Source of the DNA: Polytrichum commune
Lineage: Eukaryota; Streptophyta; Polytrichopsida; Polytrichales; Polytrichaceae
Length of the DNA stretch: 64,000 nucleotides
NCBI GenBank assembly: GCA_950295325.1
Contig: OX485804.1
Span: forward strand, 8,308,001 to 8,372,000
Direction: 5' to 3'
Positions within the stretch are counted from its first letter, which is position 1, and the number at the start of each line of letters is the position of its first letter. The translations under genes and the position numbers were made by a program. Of this stretch, positions 57,786-64,000 are shown in pieces. The notes beneath the pieces are model-generated. The model had not been told where the DNA came from, searched no databases, and worked only from the letters and a program-made list of their open reading frames with translations.

Positions 57786-58569
57786 ATGCCACTTGTTGAA
57801 TGTTGATGCATGCATATGCCACATCGTCTGTGAAGGCCAAGTGGAGTGGACCACACCACAACATTAGATGTTTCACTTTGTGTTATTCCATAGTGTCACA
57901 TGCTAAACTAATTCTATGGTATCACACATCCATGTTAACACTACAAAACTCTGTAATATCATGTGCACTTTGATTGCCATGGGTGTGATACTATGGAATT
58001 TAGAGTGTACTATTGTAGTGGACCAAAATGGACCCACAAGCACAAAACAAAACAAAATTGCAAAATACATTTTGACAAGATGTGCAGGTGAAGTGAAGAT
58101 GACATATCACTTCAAAACATCATCGGATGTGAAATGAATGAGGGCGAGGAGGAGTTCTTGCATAAGGGGCACTTTACACTACGGTATGCGGGTGTTATTT
58201 GGTTAGTTTTTTCTTGATATCCGGCTTCTACCGATCATACTTACATCTTCAATCACGTGTTGCATTAGAACATCTATGATATAACATTGACAAAAAAAAA
58301 AAATTAAAAATCACATTGAAATTTGGATCTTTCCAATATAGTTGTATGTATTGGAAGTGATTGTTTGTAACTTTTTTGAAAGAACACACAAGTTCTTCTT
58401 AATTAAGTTCACTTTTGAGTGTGAAATAGTGTGGCTTAATCTGAAGACATTGTCTAATGTTATTTGATTTACGTCATTGTAGTGTTTGTTCTTTGATCCT
58501 CACCTAATGCAAGAGCAATTGTATCTAGGTGTTCAATTAAGAAAAAATAACCGAATAACATCCGCATAC

Positions 58570-58850
58570 CTTATGGCTTGAGGGCATGTGACTGTTGAAA
58601 TCTTGAACCTCTCATTGGTTGGGAAGGCCAAGACTCTCCTAATTCACTTTACATTGAAGCTCGAGGGCCTAAGAGACCAAGGGAGTTTGAATGGAAGAAA
58701 AACCTACGTGAGTGAAGCCTACCTCAAAGAGGACATAGCGTGTGATGAATATTCTTTCATGGTTTGTTGGATTTTGTGTGAAGCCTACCTCAAAGAGTTG
58801 GGTCTAACACAAAACCAGGAGTACATGCTACCTCAAAATCTCACAACCCT
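58570..58850 (-). repeat. Dispersed repeat family I, inverted copy 2
   Basis: GAACCTCTCATTGGTTGGGA, AATTCACTTTACATTGAAGC and TCGAGGGCCTAAGAGACCAA recall, in reverse orientation, the family I landmarks near 30110-30190. A 92-codon frame (58588-58866) runs through it without a recognisable family and is probably incidental. Confidence 0.4.
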
Positions 58851-59869
58851 TTATTTGCTACATTGATTATTCCAATCAATGTGTGTTATTATTTGGAGGT
58901 ATGCAATGCAATGACATCTTACTCAGGGGTTCGAACATTATAAGACACAAATGACTTTGCTTGGTAGAGTTTTACATTCTCATAAAACAATTATAGCAAT
59001 GTGACACTTTGAATAGTGACACACGCCAATTGGGATAATCAATGTAGTTACCGTGTAGAAAAGTCCACACAAGTAGGATGGTAACAAAATAGCATTTGGT
59101 TGAGAACCAAATATGCGCATGTCTTTACACTACAACTCATAGCATGTGATTAAGCAAAATTCAATGCCAATTTTCTGTTGGTACAACCTTCATATGAATT
59201 TCAAGGACCCTCATAATCTTGTGGTCATGGCCCTTGGCCATTGTGTAGAGTAACCCTAAGAGTGTGCCTCCAAATTAACCGACAAGTGCATCCTAAAATA
59301 TTTTTATTTTATTTTTAAATGCTTATCTAGTTAGCTTCAAAGACCCCAAATTAGCCTAGTATTTAAGGCTCAAGTTGAGACATATCAACCACAAACCTAT
59401 AGGGGTAGGATTCTATATATGGATGGTTGGAAATGAATTTGATGATGAGCAAATATGGTGCTTACTTTGTGACAACAATACTATATGTTTGACCAATGAA
59501 CAAAACCTTTACCTCTTTGTCTAACTTTTTACTAGGAGAGGTTTGGTTGATGGCCTTGCCAAAAATGTATGATTTCGTAGTCAAATCATACTAGGAAAAA
59601 CATGTTGGACACTCTATTATATGGGTCTCATGCCCCTATACTAAAATAAGACAAGATAAAATACCATCAGTGTTTTCTATTTGCACTGGCATGAATAGGA
59701 GCATGTTTTTCCTTATCTTGATCATGGTTTACGAGGTGACATGGTAGGCATACTTCCTAGCTTCCAAGAGGTGGGCTTCTTCAAATAATAATTTCAAAGA
59801 GGGGGGAGGGATGTGTCATTTGTGAGTCTTTGATTAATTAGGTGTGGGGTGTTTGGGCTCATGGGGGCA

Positions 59870-61500
59870 AAATCAACTGGGGCTTGGTTGTTATGGAGTT
59901 TATTTCTATTTAGGACAAGGTCTGTGAGGTATTTTGTGGCTATTTGATGTATGTGTTTCATGATTTTTTTGACTTCTCAAAGGGGTATTTTGAGTTTTTT
60001 TCTAGGGCTTTGAGTGATTGTTTGTGGATGGCTCCTCGTACCTTTGTTGTGATGGTAATAAGGGGGTTAACACTCCATCCTACAATTTTTAACATTTGAA
60101 TGAGAGGATCGTATTTGGTTTTTTGTTTTGTCCCTCCTATGTCAGTAATTGGGAATCTATCATGGTAGTAGGTGAATTCTATGAATTGTATGGTGTTTGA
60201 TGATTGGGGCGATGTGTGTATGGCTATATATGGGCCCCCCCTAGTATATGTAATATGTCGGGTCTTAGCATGGCCATGCATGTGCATGTGTTGGGGAGGC
60301 ATGTGCATTGTATTAACCATTCCAGGATTGTGATGTCTTAGGGGTGGTTGTGTTGGTTGTTGGCATTTACTAGGGTATAGCACTGTGTGTGTTTGTTGGA
60401 TTGGAGTGTGTGAGCTATTTGGCATATTGCTTAGTTGTGTTGGGCTATGCAGATGCCTTTTATGTGTAGGTGGGTGCAAGTGGAGAGTAGGTGTGGCCAT
60501 GTGTCAATTTCGTGGTTTGGGCAAAGTGTGCAGTTGGGGTTGGGATATGTTAGCGGTCCGAAGTTGTTCTTTTGGTGGTTCCCCATGTATTGGGCGTATC
60601 ATAATTTGAAGGTTTGTGTAATTTATGCATCAAATTTGCCTTAGGCTTTCCAAAAGTGGTTTGGGAGTTTTTGATTGATTTTCTCGTTAGACACCCATTT
60701 GTCAACGTATGTGAATCTGGATCTTGCAATTCATAGTTTTTGTTTGCAGTGATATTTTTTTATGTATGTTTGGAGGTTGCGGATTTCTTTGTGATGTCCG
60801 CTTGTTGGGATTCCGTTGAGCCAATAAGGTATGGTGTGTGTGTTGTGTATGTAAGGTTGATGGATGGCTTTTGGGGTTGCTCGCCATAGTTTTGTGAATT
60901 TGACTATGTAATCTACGGGTGAGGGTTGTTTGGGGTTGGTTTTCACATGTGTGTTGTAAAGTTCCAAAATTTTGGCTATGAGGTTTTGAATTGGTTGTTG
61001 GTTTCCTTAAGGGGTGCTTTAGTTGTGGATGCAAGTTATTGATATGTATTGGTTTTTGTGTTGGTGTAGGTATTGGGGCCATTTGGGTGTGGGGTTGTAT
61101 TCTAAAGTGTTTTTTTTTTGGGGGGGGGGGGGGGTTTAGGGGGGATAGTGAGGACTGAGTGCATATCTTTGTGTGTTTCTAGGATTTTTGGGGTGTGGTG
61201 TGGTGGAGGGGTCTTCTCTTGTTGCCATTTTTACCCAAATGGATAGTTTCTAGGTTGGATTTATGGTTTGGTGGGTGTGCTATTCAAACACCCATCCATT
61301 TTGAGGATTTTGCTAGTCCATGTGCACTCAAGATTATGTCGCAATTGTGTGGCGAGTTGTGTTGGGCACGCGAGTGGTGAGGACTTGTACGATTGTGTGA
61401 TTTGGTATGCCTTTATTAGTATGTTTAATATAGATGGGATGGAGTGTTTAGTTGTTGTTATTGGGGTTGCGCTTTTTTGATTTCTTCTTTGGTAAGATTG
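59870..61500 (-). pseudogene. LINE-like element remnant, copy B
   Basis: On the minus strand the order is IPYWLNGIPTSGHHKEIRNL (near 60850), DKWVSNEKINQKL, the zinc motif CTLCPNHEIDTWPHLLSTC (near 60500), FIEFTYYHDRFPITDIG, KYDPLIQMLKIVGWSVNPLI, VRGAIHKQS (near 60050) and a terminal MKHIHQIATKYLTDLVLN (near 59950). It is interrupted by stops and frameshifts and lacks a reverse transcriptase core. The family resemblance is to the RNase H plus zinc-finger end of plant LINEs. The 5' limit is unclear; homopolymer runs lie at 61110-61134. Confidence 0.7.
61110..61134. repeat. Poly-T/poly-G run
   Basis: About 10 T are followed directly by about 15 G. It lies inside LINE-like copy B. Confidence 0.9.
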
Positions 61501-61670
61501 TGACATATCTTTGAATTAGCTAAAGTATTTCGGTGGCAAAGTCTTGTGAGGGTGATTGGAGGAAGCTAGCCATATGACGTGTTTTGATTTGTGTGAATCT
61601 CTCCCACAATCACTAGAGTCTTGTGAGTGGGATGGGAACACATGCTCATATGCGATATGATAATTCCCTC

Positions 61671-61703
61671 TCACCACATCACCACATCACCACATCACCA
61701 CAT
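61671..61703 (+). repeat. 8-bp tandem repeat TCACCACA
   Basis: Four consecutive copies, ending a few bases before the first family A element of the cluster. Confidence 0.95.
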
Positions 61704-61707
61704 TCTA

Positions 61708-62076
61708 AGGGCCAATTCACATGGGGGTCTCAAGGCCCAAGTCCCACTCATATTAGCAAGTCCCAACTTTTGAGCCTCAAGAAACTATTAAAACATGGTC
61801 TATTATCATTAAAACTGGATCTTGATTATTTTATGCAAAAATATTTGTGGGACTTGTGTTGCGGGGTGGGTCTAGCTTTTTTCTCGACCCAACTCTCAGC
61901 ACAAGTCCTGAGGCCTCACTTCCAAAAGGTGCTACCATGTAGGCATCCATGTCATACTTGGGACTTGGGACTCCATGTGAAGTGATAATTCCCAACTTCC
62001 ATGCTCTCAACAATTGAGATCGCACGGATTGACCTCAAGTGACTTGGGAACTGTGTGAATTGGCCTTAGCTTAAGT
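61708..62076 (+). mobile_element. MITE-like family A, cluster copy 1
   Basis: It starts AAGGGCCAATTCACATGGGG and ends CTGTGTGAATTGGCCTTAG, forming terminal inverted repeats of about 20 bp. Internal landmarks are CCCAAGTCCCACTCATATTA, TTGATTATTTTATGCAAAAA, CTCGACCCAACTC and GTAGGCATCCATGTCATACT. First of four elements in the same orientation. Confidence 0.85.
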
Positions 62077-62093
62077 AGCAACAAGTCAAGTAA

Positions 62094-62427
62094 GGGCCAA
62101 TTCATATGGGGTCCCAAGTCTCAACTTTTGAGCCACAAGAAAGCATTACAATATGGTTCATTATCAATAATTTTACCACTAGTCCCGAATATATTTTTGC
62201 ATTAAATAATCAAGATCCGAGTTATTTGCAGGGTCAAACCCTCAACACAAGTCCCAAGTCTCATCTCCAAAAAATGTTGTCATGTAGGCATCCAAATCAC
62301 ACTTGGGACTTAGGACTTGGGATCATGTGTGAAGTGGTAATTCCCAACTGCCATGCGCTCTCAACACCAGAGATCACACGGATTGACCTCAAGTGACTTG
62401 GGATCCCGTGTGAACTGGCCCTAACTT
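62094..62427 (+). mobile_element. MITE-like family A, cluster copy 2
   Basis: It starts AAGGGCCAATTCATATGGGG and ends CCCGTGTGAACTGGCCCTAA. The middle is partly rearranged relative to copy 1: AATAATCAAGATCCGAGTT appears inverted, followed by a shortened CAACACAAGTCCCAAGTC block. Confidence 0.85.
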
Positions 62428-62445
62428 AAGTAGGCAACATGTTAG

Positions 62446-62793
62446 GTAAGGGTTGGTTCACGTGGGGTCCCAAGTCCCACTCATGTTAGCAAGTCCCAAC
62501 TTTTGAGCTCCAAGAAACCATTAAAACCGGATCTAAATTACTTTATGCAAACAAAAAAATGTGCAGACTAGTATTGAGAGTTGGTTCTAGCTTTTTGCTG
62601 AACCCAATCCTCAACACAAGTCCCAAGTCCCACCTCCACTAAATGTTACCATGTAGGCATCCATATCATACTTGGGACTTAGGACATGGGATCCCGTGTG
62701 AAGTGATAATTCCCAACTGCCATGCTCTCAATAGTCGAGGTTGCATGGATTGACCTCAAGTGACTTGGAACCCCGTGTGAAGCGGCCCTAACG
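62446..62793 (+). mobile_element. MITE-like family A, cluster copy 3
   Basis: It starts TAAGGGTTGGTTCACGTGGG and ends CCCGTGTGAAGCGGCCCTAA. The internal order is as in copy 1, with TTACTTTATGCAAACAAAAA replacing the usual TTGATTATTTTATG block. Confidence 0.85.
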
Positions 62794-62811
62794 TAAGTAT
62801 CAACAGGTCAT

Positions 62812-63109
62812 ACAAGCGCTGGTTCACATGGGATCCCAAGTCCCAACTTTTGAGCCGCATTACAATATGGTTAATCATCATTGAAATCGGATGTGGTGTT
62901 GAAAGTTGGGTCCAACTTTTTGCTGGACCCAACCATGAACACAAGTCCCAAGTCTCACCTCCACTAACTGTTGCCATGTAGGCGTCCATGTCATACTTGG
63001 GACTTAGGACATGGGATCCCGTGTGCAACTTCCATGCACTCTCGACGGCGGAGATTGCACGGATCGACCTCAAGTGACATGACATGGGAGCCCATGTGAA
63101 GTGGCCCTA
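62812..63109 (+). mobile_element. MITE-like family A, cluster copy 4
   Basis: It starts GCGCTGGTTCACATGGGATC and ends CCATGTGAAGTGGCCCTACG. It is shorter than the others because the stretch after CGGATGTGG is deleted. It ends about 660 bp before the start codon of gene 4. Confidence 0.85.
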
Positions 63110-63129
63110 CGTCATGTACCATGGGAAGC

Positions 63130-63155
63130 CTCACCTCACCTCACCTCACCTCACC
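63130..63155 (+). repeat. 5-bp tandem repeat CTCAC
   Basis: About five copies of CTCAC lie between the family A cluster and the GC-rich leader of gene 4. Confidence 0.9.
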
Positions 63156-63330
63156 ACCAGCGTCGCGTGACGACTCTCAAGAACAACAAACAAAGGAGCC
63201 AGCCATTCCCTCTACTTACAGTGCCCTACTGTAACAAGAGTACCGGAGCACCCAAGGTTACGTATTCTGCACCGGTTTCCGTTTCCTCCCCGTTCCGCTC
63301 CGCTTTCATCCTCTGCTCCCTTCGCACTTC

Positions 63331-63340
63331 CTAGGGTTTT
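63331..63340 (-). promoter_or_regulatory. Telo-box-like motif in the leader region of gene 4
   Basis: CTAGGGTTTT, the reverse of the AAACCCTA telo-box, lies in a pyrimidine-rich region (CCGTTCCGCTCCGCTTTCAT and neighbours) typical of plant 5' leaders, about 430 bp before the proposed ATG. Confidence 0.5.
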
Positions 63341-63587
63341 GCGGACTTACCTCCCTCAGTCGCTTTCTGTTTCCACCGGTGGGAACACGCACACTTTAAC
63401 AGTCTCCACTCTCTCTCCCGTGGCCGCGGAGGTGGGATCGGGTCCCGCTTGTTGGGTGCTGCTTTTGGTTGTTGGTTTTTGGTTCTGGAGCTCCGCAGCA
63501 AGTGTGGGAGGAGATCTAGAGGGAGGGTTTTGGAGGTTCGATTCTACTCGGGACCGGGAGAAGGTAATTTTGCAGAGCGGATCTGGT

Positions 63588-63692
63588 ATGCTGGTTGTGG
63601 CAACAGGGGTTTTTGGTTTGAGTCGGGCAGCGGAGGAGGGTTTGGCTCTGGCAGGGCAGAGCAGGGCAGAGCAGGCGGTTCGTAGAGGATAG
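63588..63692 (+). other. Short upstream reading frame in the 5' leader of gene 4
   Basis: An ATG opens 34 codons ending in TAG, 75 bp before the proposed start of gene 4. It might damp translation if retained in the mRNA. A GGTAATTT donor-like site at about 63563 could instead begin a leader intron that removes it. Confidence 0.35.
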
Positions 63693-63766
63693 AGGTGTTG
63701 GAGCAGCATTTTGCGGTGCCTGTGGGAGGCAGCAGCAGCAGCTGAGAGGGAGAGAATAGAGAGAGG

Positions 63767-63922
63767 ATGATGAACGGGGAGGTGGAATCGTCCAATGGCA
63801 CGGTGACGGATCTGCCCTCGGAAGTAGTGGAGAAGAGCAACAAGGAGGGTTTGGTGTCCGCCACCCAGGAAGAAGAGTCCTCGCATGAGGAGGCCTTGGC
63901 GACTCCGGATGATCAAATGCTG
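63767..63922 (+). CDS. First coding exon of an unidentified gene (continues beyond the window)
   Basis: ATGATGAAC opens a 52-codon frame that meets a strong donor (CTG|GTAAGT) at 63923 in phase 0. The peptide begins MMNGEVESSNGTVTDLPSEV and is acidic and Ser/Glu-rich with ATQEEESSHEEA; it has no recognisable domain and is probably a disordered N-terminus. The context supports a real gene: GC content rises sharply after 63200, with a pyrimidine-rich leader, a telo-box-like motif and a consensus splice donor. The rest of the gene lies past position 64000, so the family cannot be determined. Confidence 0.65.
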
Positions 63923-64000
63923 GTAAGTTGATGAGGCGCTGGTTCGGGTTCTTCTGGATGTCAGTGTAAATTGTTCGCCCTCGTGTGCTAATGTGTGTGT

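Noticed and set aside
61671-61703. CRISPR-like short regular repeats
   Set aside because: The 8-bp units have no spacers; this is a simple tandem repeat in a plant genome.
63356-63916. A 186-codon minus-strand frame rich in Ser, Pro and Ala
   Set aside because: It overlaps the leader and first exon of gene 4, has the composition expected from reading GC-rich leader DNA backwards, and resembles no family.

Overview
The window is nuclear DNA from a plant (land plant or close streptophyte). It is AT-rich, its genes are split by many GT-AG introns, it carries TTTAGGG telomere-type motifs, and it encodes a glycine-rich domain protein (GRDP/DUF1399), a family best known from plants. I cannot name the species. 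Four protein-coding genes are supported, all on the + strand, and none is a single open reading frame. The exon models were built by eye from splice signals, phase and family similarity. In the three complete genes every exon junction keeps phase and the total length is a multiple of three.

Layout. 1-2196: dispersed repeats and a SINE-like unit just before the first gene. 2197-7863: a 13-exon WD40 gene of the EIPR1/TSSC1 family (353 aa, endosome-to-Golgi tethering partner). 7864-14577: intergenic, dominated by a foldback element with arms of about 1 kb (10542-13265). 14608-27075: a 10-exon GRDP gene (about 862 aa) whose introns are full of small inverted-repeat elements; one element appears to supply the splice acceptor and first codons of exon 5. 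A 75-76 bp minisatellite overlaps its stop codon. 27349-32500: intergenic repeats. 32614-37420: a 9-exon gene for a probably plastid-targeted conserved plant protein of unknown function (about 407 aa). 37421-63700: about 26 kb without a host gene, made of several MITE-like families, LINE-like remnants (two inverted homologous copies at 53.5-55.5 kb and 59.9-61.5 kb), a short poly(A)-tailed insertion with a 15-bp target duplication, SINE-like units and microsatellites. 63767-63922: first coding exon of a fourth gene that runs off the window, behind a pyrimidine-rich leader and a row of four diverged MITE copies.

The four genes do not form a pathway: one is a trafficking adaptor, one a stress/development-linked GRDP, one a putative chloroplast protein and one unknown. 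The distinctive feature is how transposable elements shape gene structure: exonisation, MITE ends close to exon borders, a duplicated splice-donor segment, a coding/3'UTR minisatellite and a SINE-like sequence next to a start codon. I saw no CRISPR array, no convincing functional tRNA or rRNA gene, and nothing bacterial or viral.
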